From: Pedobacter quisquiliarum
GTDB lineage: Bacteria; Bacteroidota; Bacteroidia; Sphingobacteriales; Sphingobacteriaceae
Direction of reading: 5' to 3'
Length of the DNA: 64,000 bases
NCBI RefSeq assembly: GCF_014642175.1
Contig: NZ_BMIL01000001.1
Coordinates: 186,001-250,000 of the forward strand
The translations under genes and the position numbers were made by a program. Below, one piece after another: positions 1 to 9,435 of the stretch; the stretch's first letter is position 1, and the number at the start of each line of letters is the position of its first letter. The notes under the pieces are model-generated. The model was given only the letters and a program-made list of their open reading frames with translations, was not told the origin of the DNA and searched no databases.

Positions 1-714
1 GCCGTAATGCTCAAAAGCAAACAGTTTACCCGTCCGGCCAAATGCCGCCTGTATTTCATCCAGAATCAACAATGCACCGACTTCATCGCAACGTTGACGT
101 AACATCTGCATGTAATCAACATCTGCAACCCGTATCCCGGCTTCACCCTGTAAGGTTTCCATAATCACACATGCCGTTTCCGTAGTGATAAGCTCCAGAT
201 CTTCAACGGCGTTGAAGTTTATAAAGCTGACATCCGGTAACAAGGGGCGGTATTTCTGCTTAAATTCTTCATTGCCCATCACACTTAAGGCGCCATGCGT
301 ACTACCATGGTAGGCATTGTGGCAAGAGATGATCTGACTTCTTCCTGTAAAACGCTTGGCAAGCTTCAACGCACCTTCTGTGGCTTCTGCACCGGAGTTT
401 ACGAAGTATACGTTGTTTAGCCTTGATGGCAGCACGGAAACCAGCTTTTCAGCAAACTTTACCATAGGCGTTTGCACATACTCCCCGTAAACCGTCAGGT
501 GAAGGTATTTATCCAACTGTGCCCTGATTGCATCCAACACGGCCGGATGGCGATGACCGATGTTGCTTACTGCAAAACCAGATACCAGGTCTATGTACGC
601 TTTGCCGCTGGTGTCATACAGATATATGCCCGATGCATGTTCAATTTCGAGCATTTTAGGTGTTGTGGATGTCTGTGCGGTATTCAGTAGAAAGAGTTGC
701 TTGTTGCTGATCAT
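1..714 (-). CDS. Class III aminotransferase, N-terminal part (cut by window edge)
   Basis: The frame opens with ATG at 714 and runs without a stop to base 1, giving the first 238 residues of a PLP-dependent class III (ornithine/acetylornithine-type) aminotransferase. Visible family marks are the early GFAVSNIGHRHPAV region, NSGAEATEGALKLAKR (the PLP-phosphate binding GAEA turn), the aromatic segment SCHNAYHGSTHGALS and LDEIQAAFGRTG, whose Asp contacts the pyridine nitrogen. The catalytic lysine lies beyond the window. The substrate cannot be told from this half; acetylornithine, ornithine or 4-aminobutyrate type enzymes all fit. It is divergent from the thioredoxin gene, and a good -7 box (733-740) lies 19 bases upstream. 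Confidence 0.9.
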   Translation of the reverse strand, partial: MISNKQLFLLNTAQTSTTPKMLEIEHASGIYLYDTSGKAYIDLVSGFAVSNIGHRHPAVLDAIRAQLDKYLHLTVYGEYVQTPMVKFAEKLVSVLPSRLNNVYFVNSGAEATEGALKLAKRFTGRSQIISCHNAYHGSTHGALSVMGNEEFKQKYRPLLPDVSFINFNAVEDLELITTETACVIMETLQGEAGIRVADVDYMQMLRQRCDEVGALLILDEIQAAFGRTGKLFAFEHYG

Positions 715-732
715 GGCTATGGTATAGGCCTG

Positions 733-740
733 CAAAATTA
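733..740 (-). promoter_or_regulatory. -7 box for the aminotransferase gene
   Basis: On the minus strand this reads TAATTTTG, a perfect match to the Bacteroidota -7 consensus TAnnTTTG, and sits 19 bases from the ATG at 714. No clear -33 TTG was found. Confidence 0.5.
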
Positions 741-748
741 GGAAACTA

Positions 749-782
749 TTTAAACTATGGTTTGTTATGCGGATAGTTTAAA
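749..782. repeat. Inverted repeat in the aminotransferase/thioredoxin divergent region
   Basis: TTTAAACTAT (749-758) and ATAGTTTAAA (773-782) are perfect 10-base inverted arms around a 14-base spacer. The element lies between the minus-strand -7 box and the thioredoxin start at 792, so it could be an operator or a small hairpin at the 5' end of the thioredoxin transcript. No regulator is identified. Confidence 0.45.
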
Positions 783-791
783 CTTAGCCCA

Positions 792-1088
792 ATGTCAAAA
801 TTTAACGAACTCATAAGATCTGATAAGCCGGTGCTTGTAGATTTTTCTGCCGAATGGTGTGGTCCCTGCAAGATGATGGCACCGATACTGCAGCAACTTA
901 AAGGCATGATCGGGGATCAGGTAACCATATTAAAGGTCGACGTAGACCGAAATCCGGATGTTTCGAACCTTTACAGAATTCAGGGCGTACCCACATTGAT
1001 CCTGTTTAAGAATGGCGAAATCAAATGGCGACAATCTGGAGTTGTACAGGCCAGTCAGCTGAAATCTGTGATAGATGCTGCGCTCTAA
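792..1088 (+). CDS. trxA: Thioredoxin
   Basis: A 98-residue single-domain thioredoxin, a cytoplasmic protein-disulfide reductant. The redox motif WCGPCK is at about residues 22-27 and the cis-proline loop GVPTLILF follows near residue 75, as in classical thioredoxins. There is no signal peptide, so it acts in the cytoplasm. It is slightly shorter than E. coli TrxA (about 108) because it lacks the first strand. The gene stands alone, divergent from an aminotransferase and convergent with a lipoprotein gene. Bacteroidota usually carry several thioredoxins, so whether this is the main one is not known. Confidence 0.9.
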   Translation: MSKFNELIRSDKPVLVDFSAEWCGPCKMMAPILQQLKGMIGDQVTILKVDVDRNPDVSNLYRIQGVPTLILFKNGEIKWRQSGVVQASQLKSVIDAAL

Positions 1089-1151
1089 AGCGGTATCCCA
1101 TCAACAAAGAAAATCCACCCATTCCTGACCTGTAAATCCATGAATTTGGGT

Positions 1152-1616
1152 TTATGAAGCCTGAATGGCTTGCTTTTGCCTGTCCAGGTCCTTTAATCTG
1201 TTTTCTTTACTTGCTAGATCACTTTGCGCATTCGCCAATGCTTTTTGTGCATCATTGAGTTTCTCGTTGGCGTCTTTTGCATCTTCTGCATCATCTTTAG
1301 CATCATCTGCTTTGGACTTAGCTTTTTTGATCTGCTTTAAGTTTCCACTCGTCGCTGTAGCAGCTTGTCTTCTGCTTTCTTCCAAAGATTCCCTTGACTT
1401 GGCTTCTGCTTTCTGTGCCTTAGCTTCTAAAATCGGAATATCACTTCTGAGTTTATTGATGTCACCCTGTAGATTTACCACCTCACGTAAGAGCACACGG
1501 TATTCCTTGTTCAGGTTTACCGTATCGGCAGCGGTGCTGTAGGTTTTTGGAGAGCAACTGTAAAAAAATGCACTTAAGAACAGCGCGATTGGTAATAGGT
1601 AGATGATTTTTTTCAT
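1152..1616 (-). CDS. Coiled-coil lipoprotein of unknown function
   Basis: A 154-residue protein with a lipoprotein signal: MKK start, hydrophobic core about residues 4-18, then the lipobox ending FFYSC, with Cys at about 21. The rest is highly charged and Ala/Lys/Asp/Glu rich with heptad character (runs such as KAKSKADDAKDDAEDAKDAN), so a long alpha-helical coiled coil is predicted. It is the last gene downstream of icmF on the same strand but is separated from it by a hairpin at 1634-1664. Lpp-like or OmpH-like structural roles are possible, but no family is recognised. Confidence 0.75.
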   Translation of the reverse strand: MKKIIYLLPIALFLSAFFYSCSPKTYSTAADTVNLNKEYRVLLREVVNLQGDINKLRSDIPILEAKAQKAEAKSRESLEESRRQAATATSGNLKQIKKAKSKADDAKDDAEDAKDANEKLNDAQKALANAQSDLASKENRLKDLDRQKQAIQAS

Positions 1617-1633
1617 ACCCCCTATAAACCAAT

Positions 1634-1664
1634 AACCATGCCCCTTTGATTTAAAGGCATGGTT
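1634..1664 (-). terminator. Hairpin downstream of icmF
   Basis: AACCATGCC (1634-1642) pairs with GGCATGGTT (1656-1664), directly after the icmF stop. There is no strong T-run on the minus strand, so it may be a weak terminator or an mRNA 3'-end stabiliser rather than a classical intrinsic terminator. Confidence 0.4.
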
Positions 1665-1673
1665 ACAATGGTG

Positions 1674-4600
1674 TTACATGTTTCTGCGGTACTGGCCGCC
1701 AACTTCATAAAGCGCATTAGATATTTGCCCTATTGAGCAGTATTTACATACTTCCATCAGCGCTTCAAAGATATTCTCACCAGCAATGGCGCGCAGCTGC
1801 AAGTCGCGCAACAATGCTACAGATCTATCCTGATTCCGATGTTTAAAGTCCTCAAGGGCATTGATCTGGAACTGCTTTTCTTCTTCAGTAGCCCGGATCA
1901 CCTCGGAAGGCACAATGGTGGGGGAGCCGTTTTTATTTAAAAACGTGTTAACACCTACAATTGGATAGTCGCCATTATGTTTAAGCGTCTCATAGTGCAG
2001 GCTTTCTTCCTGGATCTTACCACGTTGGTACATGGTTTCCATCGCGCCCAATACACCACCACGGTCATTTATGCGTTTGAACTCCATAAGAACAGCGTCT
2101 TCCACCAGATCTGTTAGTTCTTCAATGATAAAGGCCCCTTGCAACGGATTTTCATTCTTTGCCAATCCAAGTTCCCTGTTGATGATCAGCTGAATCGCCA
2201 TGGCACGTCTTACAGATTCTTCTGTAGGTGTGGTGATCGCTTCATCGTAGGCATTGGTATGCAGCGAATTACAGTTGTCATAAATAGCATACAATGCCTG
2301 TAGGGTTGTTCTGATATCGTTAAAGTCGATCTCCTGCGCATGTAATGAGCGGCCGGAGGTTTGAATATGGTACTTCAGCTTTTGTGAGCGATCATTACCC
2401 TTGTATTTGTTCTTAATGGCCTTTGCCCAGATCCTTCTTGCCACACGTCCGATCACCGCATATTCCGGATCTGTACCGTTCGAGAAGAAGAATGATAGGT
2501 TTGGTGCAAAATCATCGATGTTCATACCCCTGCTCAGGTAGTACTCCACAAAGGTGAAACCGTTACTTAACGTGAAAGCAAGCTGTGAAATCGGGTTTGC
2601 ACCTGCCTCTGCAATGTGGTATCCGGAGATGGAAACGGAGTAGAAATTCCGTACTTTCTCATCGATGAAGTACTTTTGGATATCACCCATCATGCGTAAG
2701 GCAAATTCAGTAGAAAAGATGCAGGTGTTTTGTGCCTGATCTTCTTTCAGAATATCTGCCTGTACTGTACCGCGAACTGTGCTGATGGCATAGGCTTTAA
2801 TCTTCGAATAAACATCAGCCGGTAGCACCTGATCGCCGGTTACGCCGAGTAACATCAGGCCGAGGCCATCGTTCCCCTTGGGCAATTCACCCTGATACAC
2901 CGGGCGCTGCATGTTTTTCTCCTTAAAGATTTGTTCAATCTTTACTTGTACTGCTGCCTCAAGTCCATGTTCTTTAATGTACTGCTCACACTGTTGATCA
3001 ATCGCGGCATTCATAAAGAAGCCAAGCAGCATTGGTGCCGGGCCATTGATGGTCATGGAAACCGATGTTGATGCTTTGCACAAATCAAATCCAGAGTATA
3101 ACTTTTTGGCGTCATCAAGGGTGGCAATGCTCACACCTGAATTTCCAATTTTGCCGTAAATATCCGGTCTGATGTGCGGATCTTCTCCGTAAAGCGTCAC
3201 CGAATCAAAGGCTGTGGATAACCGGTGTGCAGGTTGCCCCAGGGATACATAGTGGAAACGCTTGTTGGTCCGCTCTGGACCGCCTTCACCAGCAAACATC
3301 CTTGTTGGATCTTCACCTTCGCGCTTCAATGGAAAAACGCCTGCTGCGTAAGGGAATGCACCTGGCACGTTCTCGGTAAGCAACCAACGTAAAATGTCGC
3401 CCCAGTCGTTATACCTTGGTAGCGAAACTTTAGGTATTTGCAGGTTTGATAAAGAGGTGTAAAATAGCGGTTGTTTGATCTCCTTATCCCGTACTTTATA
3501 AATGAAATTCTCCTGTTTGTATTGCTCCAGGGTTTCTGGCCATTCGCGAAGCAATCTTCTGCAGCTGCCATCCAGTTGTTCTTCCAGATGCTTGTATACG
3601 TCTGCAAGTCCAGCGCTAAGGTTGTTAAGTTCTCCAGAAGGTATATCTTCCGCATTCAGCTCCATTACACCCTTAAGCTGATACAGCTTTCTTGCAATTG
3701 TGCTCTGCTGTTGTACCCACTCGTTGTAAGCTGCACTGGACTCTGCAATCTCCGCCAAATAGCGGCTACGGTCTGGTGGTATGATGTAAATCTTCTCCGA
3801 CTGCGCTGCGGTCGTCAGGTTCTGTGCTTCATAATTCACGCCGGTAACTGACTGGATTTTATCCATCAATGCGGTAAACAGGTTGTTCATACCCGGGTCA
3901 TTGTACTGCGAAGCCATGGTTCCAAAAACAGGAATGGTGTCATCTGCAGCATCAAACAGATTATGGTTGCGCTTATATTGTTTACGAACATCGCGTAAAG
4001 CATCTAAGGCGCCACGTTTATCAAACTTGTTGATCGCTACCAGATCTGCAAAATCCAACATGTCAATTTTCTCCAGCTGCGTAGCGGCACCAAACTCTGG
4101 CGTCATCACATATAAGGAAACATCACAATGTTCGGTAATCTCGGTATCCGACTGCCCGATTCCAGAGGTTTCCACGATGATCAGATCGTAACCTGCAGCT
4201 TTACAAATGTCAATGCTCTCCTGTACGTTTCTGGATAGGGCAAGGTTTGCTTGTCTGGTTGCCAGTGAACGCATATACACCCTCGGATTGTTGATGGCAT
4301 TCATACGAATGCGGTCGCCAAGCAGCGCGCCGCCGGTTTTCCGCTTCGATGGATCAACCGATATGATCGCAATGGTCTTATCTTTTACTTCAAGCAAAAA
4401 TCTTCTCACCAACTCATCCACGAGGGAGGATTTACCAGACCCACCGGTTCCGGTGATACCCAAAACGGGTGCATGTTTGGCTGCGGAGAGCTTTTTTAGT
4501 TCGTCAACGAAGGACTGTGTGCCTTCAGGATCATTTTCCGCAACTGTAATTGCGGAAGCGATACTTTTAACATCGCGAGACTGGATGCCTTGCAGCTCAT

Positions 4601-5057
4601 TGGATATGGTCTTTGCCGTGATGAAATCCGTCTCTTCAAGCATGTGGTTGATCATACCCTGGAGGCCCATCTTGCGACCGTCATCTGGCGAGTAGATTTT
4701 GGTGATGCCGTATTGTTCAAGTTCTTCAATCTCCTGCGGAAGAATCACGCCACCGCCACCACCAAAAATTTTGATGTGTGTTGCACCGCGCTCCTGCAGC
4801 AAGTCATACATGTATTTAAAATATTCCAGGTGGCCACCCTGGTAGGAGGTCATGGCAATACCTTGCACATCTTCCTGGATGGCGCAATTCACCACTTCAT
4901 CTACGGAGCGGTTATGGCCAAGGTGTATCACCTCTGCACCCGAGGACTGAAGTATCCGGCGCATGATGTTAATGGTGGCATCATGGCCATCGAATAATGC
5001 AGCTGCGGTGACAAAGCGTATCTTGTGTTGAGGTTTATAAATTTGGATTTGTTCCAT
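1674..5057 (-). CDS. icmF: Fused isobutyryl-CoA-type mutase with GTPase chaperone (IcmF family)
   Basis: A 1127-residue adenosylcobalamin-dependent acyl-CoA mutase fused to its own G-protein chaperone. Order: B12-binding domain (about 13-145, with FDGHDA and the cobalt-ligand His25), MeaI/MeaB-type GTPase (about 195-420, P-loop [12 protein letters not shown] at 200-211, NKFD specificity motif near 343), linker, and a TIM-barrel mutase domain (about 540-1120). In the active site the MCM segment MYxFRPWTIR is replaced by AGVFPLKR (Phe575), and the Arg of VRNTYIF is replaced by Gln in AQNTCIF (Gln776). These are the known IcmF-type changes, so isobutyryl-CoA/n-butyryl-CoA isomerisation is favoured over methylmalonyl-CoA. 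It is transcribed alone. Length and order match the IcmF family. Confidence 0.93.
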   Translation of the reverse strand: MEQIQIYKPQHKIRFVTAAALFDGHDATINIMRRILQSSGAEVIHLGHNRSVDEVVNCAIQEDVQGIAMTSYQGGHLEYFKYMYDLLQERGATHIKIFGGGGGVILPQEIEELEQYGITKIYSPDDGRKMGLQGMINHMLEETDFITAKTISNELQGIQSRDVKSIASAITVAENDPEGTQSFVDELKKLSAAKHAPVLGITGTGGSGKSSLVDELVRRFLLEVKDKTIAIISVDPSKRKTGGALLGDRIRMNAINNPRVYMRSLATRQANLALSRNVQESIDICKAAGYDLIIVETSGIGQSDTEITEHCDVSLYVMTPEFGAATQLEKIDMLDFADLVAINKFDKRGALDALRDVRKQYKRNHNLFDAADDTIPVFGTMASQYNDPGMNNLFTALMDKIQSVTGVNYEAQNLTTAAQSEKIYIIPPDRSRYLAEIAESSAAYNEWVQQQSTIARKLYQLKGVMELNAEDIPSGELNNLSAGLADVYKHLEEQLDGSCRRLLREWPETLEQYKQENFIYKVRDKEIKQPLFYTSLSNLQIPKVSLPRYNDWGDILRWLLTENVPGAFPYAAGVFPLKREGEDPTRMFAGEGGPERTNKRFHYVSLGQPAHRLSTAFDSVTLYGEDPHIRPDIYGKIGNSGVSIATLDDAKKLYSGFDLCKASTSVSMTINGPAPMLLGFFMNAAIDQQCEQYIKEHGLEAAVQVKIEQIFKEKNMQRPVYQGELPKGNDGLGLMLLGVTGDQVLPADVYSKIKAYAISTVRGTVQADILKEDQAQNTCIFSTEFALRMMGDIQKYFIDEKVRNFYSVSISGYHIAEAGANPISQLAFTLSNGFTFVEYYLSRGMNIDDFAPNLSFFFSNGTDPEYAVIGRVARRIWAKAIKNKYKGNDRSQKLKYHIQTSGRSLHAQEIDFNDIRTTLQALYAIYDNCNSLHTNAYDEAITTPTEESVRRAMAIQLIINRELGLAKNENPLQGAFIIEELTDLVEDAVLMEFKRINDRGGVLGAMETMYQRGKIQEESLHYETLKHNGDYPIVGVNTFLNKNGSPTIVPSEVIRATEEEKQFQINALEDFKHRNQDRSVALLRDLQLRAIAGENIFEALMEVCKYCSIGQISNALYEVGGQYRRNM

Positions 5058-5090
5058 AAAGGAGATTTATATTTGGCCAGTAAAGTTAGT

Positions 5091-5118
5091 AAAAAAATAA
5101 AGCCGCAGTTTTTGCGGC
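5091..5118 (-). terminator. Intrinsic terminator after pafA
   Basis: On the minus strand, GCCGCA and TGCGGC arms (5102-5107, 5113-5118) form a hairpin followed by a T-rich tract (complement of 5091-5100). It separates pafA from icmF. Confidence 0.7.
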
Positions 5119-5173
5119 CCTATGCTTAATTCGATAAAGGTAAGGCTAATTTCAATTAGCTGAAAACAAGTTG

Positions 5174-6841
5174 CTACTGATCTGTTAATTCTGTAATCGC
5201 CTGACCTACTGTGCCACTCGGCATTTGTATTTGTAACATCGCCGCAATCGTAGGCGCAATGTCTGTCATGTGGTACGGTTTGTTCGTCTTGCCGGGCTTC
5301 ACTTTCCAGCCCATAAATACTGCCGGAATGTGCGCATCATAAGGATTCCAGGAGCCATGCGTCGTTCCGGTACTTCCGCCATCAAACCAGTTCGGGTTCA
5401 GGATGAAATATACATCACCGCTACGACGTGCGTTGTAGCCATTTGCAATACGTTGTTTAAGCAAGTCCGGTAAGGTTGCATTACTCAGCTGCGTGATGTC
5501 AACAGCGTTTAGAATACCGGTTTGTTGCTTCAGAAACTTGATGGTCGTTCTTTTAATATCTTCGAAATTCAGATTTGCTTTCTCGATTTCAGGCTTATTA
5601 TAGATAACCTGATTGTTCATCACCGTTAAAACGGTCTTTTGAATTTTGAATTCTGTTTCAAGCAGCTTGTTTAATCCGGCAGCAATTTGTCTGTTGCTCA
5701 CCACGCCACCTGGCATTTTATTTTCCTCCATAAACTTGGGTACGTGGGCCGCACCATGATCCGCTGATAAAAAGAACAGGTACTTGCCTTTTCCAATGGT
5801 CTTATCTAAGTAGTTGAAGAATGCTTCCAGATCCTTGTCTAAACGCAGATAGGTATCTTCCGCTTCAATAGAGTTTGGCCCAAACTGGTGGCCCACATAA
5901 TCTGTTGAAGAGCAACTAACCGCAAGGAAGTCCGTGTTACCAACTTGACCCATCTGCTCCTTTTCAATGATCAGTTTAGCAAGATCCAACGTCATGGTGT
6001 TTCCAAAAGGCGTACTTCTAACCAGGTCATAGTTCTTATTGATGGCATCCGTTAATTTATGAGGGAAGCTGGAGTTGCTTTCGCCTTTGTAGCGGCCTTC
6101 ATAGGGTTTTTCATCCGATGTACTTTGTGTATAGGTATCAATCGGGTATAACGTTTCCCAGTTCTTTTCATAGAACTTGTTCTGGTGCTTTGCATTGTTA
6201 TACTGCTCCATCCATGTTGGCAGTTGTTGCATGTAGTAGGTGCTGCTGATCCAGTTCCCGCTAGAACCATCATACCAGTAGGCTGCATTTGCAGAATGCC
6301 CCGCAGGTAGTATAGCACCCCGGTCTTTCATCGATATACCAATCACCTTGCTCTTGAAGTTTGTAGCCAGTCTTAACTCATCCGTAATGGTGGTGCTAAG
6401 CATGTTTTTTGGCGACATCTCTCCAGCGGTTGTTGTAGTGCCTACGGATTTCACCGCTTTATCTTCTGCACAATACATGTCGCGCTGAAGCTCTGGGTCA
6501 TACCAGTTGTTACCAATTATACCGTTAATTGCAGGCACGGAACCCGAGTATATGGAAGCATGTCCACAAGCGGTGTACGTTGGCAGATATGGAATCATCG
6601 TGTTTTCTGCAGAGAAACCCTCATTCACCAAACGCTTGAAACCGCCGCTCGAGTAGCGATCGTAATATCTGTACAGATAATCCCAGCGCATTTGATCTAC
6701 AACAAGTCCGACCACCAGCTTTGGTCTTTCCAAAGTTGCACCGTTTTTACCAGCGGCAGCTTTATTCGTTTTTTTCTGTGCATAGACTGCAGGATTCAGC
6801 AGGAACAATGCGGTTATCAACAAGTATACTTTTCTCATCAT
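5174..6841 (-). CDS. pafA: PafA-type alkaline phosphatase
   Basis: A 555-residue exported phosphatase of the alkaline phosphatase superfamily. The signal peptide ends near residue 21 (AVYA); Met2 is an equally possible start. Visible active-site parts are VVDQMRWDYL (zinc ligand Asp49), PTYTACGHAS (nucleophile Thr90), GNNWYD, the SMKDRG pair of Lys/Arg that binds the substrate phosphate (about 172-174), STDYVGHQFGP, SADHGAAHVP, and THGSWNPYDAHIP near the end. A Thr nucleophile together with KxR is the pattern of Bacteroidota PafA, a phosphate-irrepressible phosphomonoesterase, rather than the Ser enzyme PhoA or a nucleotide pyrophosphatase. The gene has its own terminator and follows folC on the same strand after a 65-base gap. 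Confidence 0.9.
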   Translation of the reverse strand: MMRKVYLLITALFLLNPAVYAQKKTNKAAAGKNGATLERPKLVVGLVVDQMRWDYLYRYYDRYSSGGFKRLVNEGFSAENTMIPYLPTYTACGHASIYSGSVPAINGIIGNNWYDPELQRDMYCAEDKAVKSVGTTTTAGEMSPKNMLSTTITDELRLATNFKSKVIGISMKDRGAILPAGHSANAAYWYDGSSGNWISSTYYMQQLPTWMEQYNNAKHQNKFYEKNWETLYPIDTYTQSTSDEKPYEGRYKGESNSSFPHKLTDAINKNYDLVRSTPFGNTMTLDLAKLIIEKEQMGQVGNTDFLAVSCSSTDYVGHQFGPNSIEAEDTYLRLDKDLEAFFNYLDKTIGKGKYLFFLSADHGAAHVPKFMEENKMPGGVVSNRQIAAGLNKLLETEFKIQKTVLTVMNNQVIYNKPEIEKANLNFEDIKRTTIKFLKQQTGILNAVDITQLSNATLPDLLKQRIANGYNARRSGDVYFILNPNWFDGGSTGTTHGSWNPYDAHIPAVFMGWKVKPGKTNKPYHMTDIAPTIAAMLQIQMPSGTVGQAITELTDQ

Positions 6842-6906
6842 GTCGTGTTAGTGCGCTAAAGGTATAAACTATAGCCCGCCGAAAACAGTACAAGAATGTA
6901 AAGAAT

Positions 6907-8193
6907 TTATAAAACTTCAGCGACTACAAAGGTGCTTCCGCCTACAAAAATGAGGTCATCGGTTGCGGCATGTGCTTTTGCGCCGGCTAATGCTTCCGCT
7001 ACAGAGGCGTATGCTGTACCATTAAGTCCACATGCAGTTGCTTGTGCTTTTAAGTCGGCCACAGGCAAGGCGCGTTCAAGGCTTGGTTGCGTGAAATAGT
7101 AGGTGGCATCTATTGGCAGGCGTTGCAGGATACTGGAGATGTCCTTGTCTTTGACCATGCCAATTACAAAATGTAAATGTTTGTGCGGCGTTGCCTGAAT
7201 GTTCTTCAGCACTTCCGTAATACCTGCCAGATTATGCCCGGTGTCGCAGATCACCCGCGGCTGCAAACTAAGGGTTTGCCAGCGTCCTTGCAGGCCGGTC
7301 AGCTTCTTTACCTGGCGAAGTGCGTTATAAACATGAGCCTGTTCGATCTTGAACCCACGTGCCTTCAACTGCTCGACAGCAGCAATTACCGCCGGAACAT
7401 TATATTGCTGGTAGCTGCCACTAAGATCCAGCTTCAGGTCCTTGTAGCATAACTTACCTTGCTCGAGGACAGAAAATACAAGTTCATCCTTGCTTGTACG
7501 CAAATTCTCCAGCTGGTATTCATCCGAGGCAAACTGCAAGGTTGTACCCACTTCAGCTGCTTTTGAAAAGAATACAGGCTTAGTCTCCGCTGTGTAGCTG
7601 CCTATGATTGCAGGTACGTTCGACTTAATGATACCTGCTTTTTCAAAGGCAATCTTGTCGAGTGTGTCGCCCAGAAGACTTACATGGTCAAAACTAATGT
7701 TTGTGATTAAGGATATTTCCGGATGGATAATGTTTGTCGAGTCCAGTCTGCCGCCCAGACCAACTTCAATGATGGCCACATCAACGGCTTCAATCGAGAA
7801 GTAGGAGAATGCCATGGCAACCGTTACCTCGAAAAAAGAGGGCTGAACGCGCTCAATTACTTTCTGCTGTTGTTTTACAAAGGCGGTGACAAAGGCCTTG
7901 GGGGCCATTTTTCCGTTTATGCGGATCCGCTCCCGGAAGTCCTTGAGGTGAGGGGAGGTATAAAGGCCGGTTTTATAACCGGCCTGTTGTAGAATTGCAG
8001 CAAGCATGTGGGAGGTTGATCCCTTACCGTTCGTGCCGGCAACATGGATGCTTTTAAATGTTTCTTGTGGATTGCCCAGGCTTTCACAAAGTGCAAGTGT
8101 ATTGGTTAAATCCTTTTTAAGCGCTGCTTCTCCAATCCGCGTAAACATTGGAAGTTTACTGTAAAGGAAATCCAGTGTCTCTGTGTAGTTCAT
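6907..8193 (-). CDS. folC: Folylpolyglutamate synthase / dihydrofolate synthase
   Basis: A 428-residue Mur-ligase-family enzyme that adds glutamate to (dihydro)folate or dihydropteroate in the cytoplasm. The ATP-binding loop HVAGTNGKGSTSHML is near residues 50-64, TSPHLKDFRERIRING follows, and IEVGLGGRLDSTN is the family metal/ATP motif; the C-terminal domain contains CDTGHNLAGI. Length is normal. It lies 25 bases after the TonB-like gene and closes the envelope run from 16.1 kb, probably as a co-transcribed housekeeping gene rather than a functional partner. Confidence 0.93.
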   Translation of the reverse strand: MNYTETLDFLYSKLPMFTRIGEAALKKDLTNTLALCESLGNPQETFKSIHVAGTNGKGSTSHMLAAILQQAGYKTGLYTSPHLKDFRERIRINGKMAPKAFVTAFVKQQQKVIERVQPSFFEVTVAMAFSYFSIEAVDVAIIEVGLGGRLDSTNIIHPEISLITNISFDHVSLLGDTLDKIAFEKAGIIKSNVPAIIGSYTAETKPVFFSKAAEVGTTLQFASDEYQLENLRTSKDELVFSVLEQGKLCYKDLKLDLSGSYQQYNVPAVIAAVEQLKARGFKIEQAHVYNALRQVKKLTGLQGRWQTLSLQPRVICDTGHNLAGITEVLKNIQATPHKHLHFVIGMVKDKDISSILQRLPIDATYYFTQPSLERALPVADLKAQATACGLNGTAYASVAEALAGAKAHAATDDLIFVGGSTFVVAEVL

Positions 8194-8218
8194 GAATGTT
8201 GAGATGGAAGCGAATCGG

Positions 8219-9034
8219 TTATTTTACCTTGAAGTTAAAGATGACCACACCAACCTGAACGTCCGGTGCATTCTCGCTCTGGTTCAGGCGTGCGCCCATT
8301 ACCGCTTCTTTACACTTCTGCCAAAGTTCACGGTCATTCAGGGTCGTACCCTTAACACCCGGAACAGCATTGATAACAATCCCATCGCGGTTGATGGATA
8401 TACGAACCGCAATCTTACCTGTTTTCTGCCCGTCATCCTGTGGTGTAACCAGATTGGTGAACCGTCGTAAAGCAATCGGCGTATCCCCAAAACCTGAACC
8501 GCCTTCGCCGTAATTATTTGAAAGTGGGTCACCATTGATGCTACCCTGATTTCCGGGGGTACTACCTGTTCCATCACCCTTTCCGGTACCAGTACTTTTC
8601 TTGCCTTTGTACAAAGCATTCTGGTTGATCGTTGGGGTCGCAGGCTTTGGCTCTGCAGCAGCAGTAGGGGCAGCAGTGCTGGTCGACTTCTTCGTGTTTA
8701 CCGCTACGGCCTCCTCTGTACTTTGCGTCTGGATTTCTTTTGCACTGGATTCTACAGCACTCTTCGTTGGCTCCTGCGGAACAGGAACAACCTTATCTGG
8801 CATTTCGTTGTTGGCATTCGGATCAGCTGAAGGTTCTTCAAGACTGGTGTAGTCTGTTCCCATACCTTCTACAGAAGTTCCATAGTTCACCACAATACCA
8901 CCCATACCAGCTTCAACCGGTGGTTCAAATGTACCAATGGCTATGAAATAGCTTAACACAAGAAAAAGCGCCATAATCCCTGTCGAGATGGCTAACGCTT
9001 TGGGGTAATTATTTTCTTCCTCTTGGTAAATCAT
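8219..9034 (-). CDS. TonB-like energy transducer
   Basis: A 271-residue protein with one N-terminal membrane segment (about 13-34), a long low-complexity periplasmic stretch rich in Pro, Ser, Thr, Glu and Gly (about 35-180), and a C-terminal domain of about 80 residues (GKIAVRISINRDGIVINAVP onward) resembling the TonB/TolA-type C-terminal fold. Its start overlaps the exbD stop by one base (TAATG), so it is translationally coupled to the ExbB/ExbD motor. The inferred job is to carry proton-motive-force energy to an outer-membrane partner, perhaps the barrel encoded in the same run. A TolA-like role is equally possible. Confidence 0.78.
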   Translation of the reverse strand: MIYQEEENNYPKALAISTGIMALFLVLSYFIAIGTFEPPVEAGMGGIVVNYGTSVEGMGTDYTSLEEPSADPNANNEMPDKVVPVPQEPTKSAVESSAKEIQTQSTEEAVAVNTKKSTSTAAPTAAAEPKPATPTINQNALYKGKKSTGTGKGDGTGSTPGNQGSINGDPLSNNYGEGGSGFGDTPIALRRFTNLVTPQDDGQKTGKIAVRISINRDGIVINAVPGVKGTTLNDRELWQKCKEAVMGARLNQSENAPDVQVGVVIFNFKVK

Positions 9035-9435
9035 TATTTCTTAGGTTCTACAGCTAAAACAACTTTTAGCTTCAACTGATTTGCAACATCAAAAACCTGC
9101 ATGGTGTTCTCTATGGACACACCTCTCGCTACATATAATACGATGGTTAAGTCTGGAGAAGCGGCCTGGTATTTTTCAACCTCGGCCTGAAGGCTTTCCA
9201 GGTTTACCTGTTGTTTCTCGACAAAGTACTCCAGCTTTTCACTGATCGATATGGTGATGGTCTTCTGCGCGTTCGATTGTTGCCCCGACTCAGATCTTGG
9301 CAGCAATAACTTTACCACTTGCGGATTTACAACCGCAGAGGCAAGCAGGAAGAACAACAGCAGGAAGAACATGATGTCATTCAGTGCAGAAGTATGCACT
9401 TCAACCGTTGCTTTATTTCTTTTACGTAAATTCAT
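9034..9435 (-). CDS. exbD: ExbD/TolR family proton-channel subunit
   Basis: A 133-residue inner-membrane protein with one transmembrane helix at about 17-37. The sequence SALNDIMFFLLLFFLL places Asp20 at the start of the helix, the conserved proton-carrying acidic residue of ExbD/TolR. The periplasmic C-terminal domain follows. Start and stop overlap the neighbouring exbB and tonB-like genes by one base each, typical of a stoichiometric complex. Confidence 0.9.
   Translation of the reverse strand: MNLRKRNKATVEVHTSALNDIMFFLLLFFLLASAVVNPQVVKLLLPRSESGQQSNAQKTITISISEKLEYFVEKQQVNLESLQAEVEKYQAASPDLTIVLYVARGVSIENTMQVFDVANQLKLKVVLAVEPKK

Noticed and set aside
4207-4997. Long plus-strand open frames opposite icmF
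   Set aside because: They are antisense shadows of a well-conserved coding sequence; Ser/Leu-rich composition fits reverse-frame artefacts.
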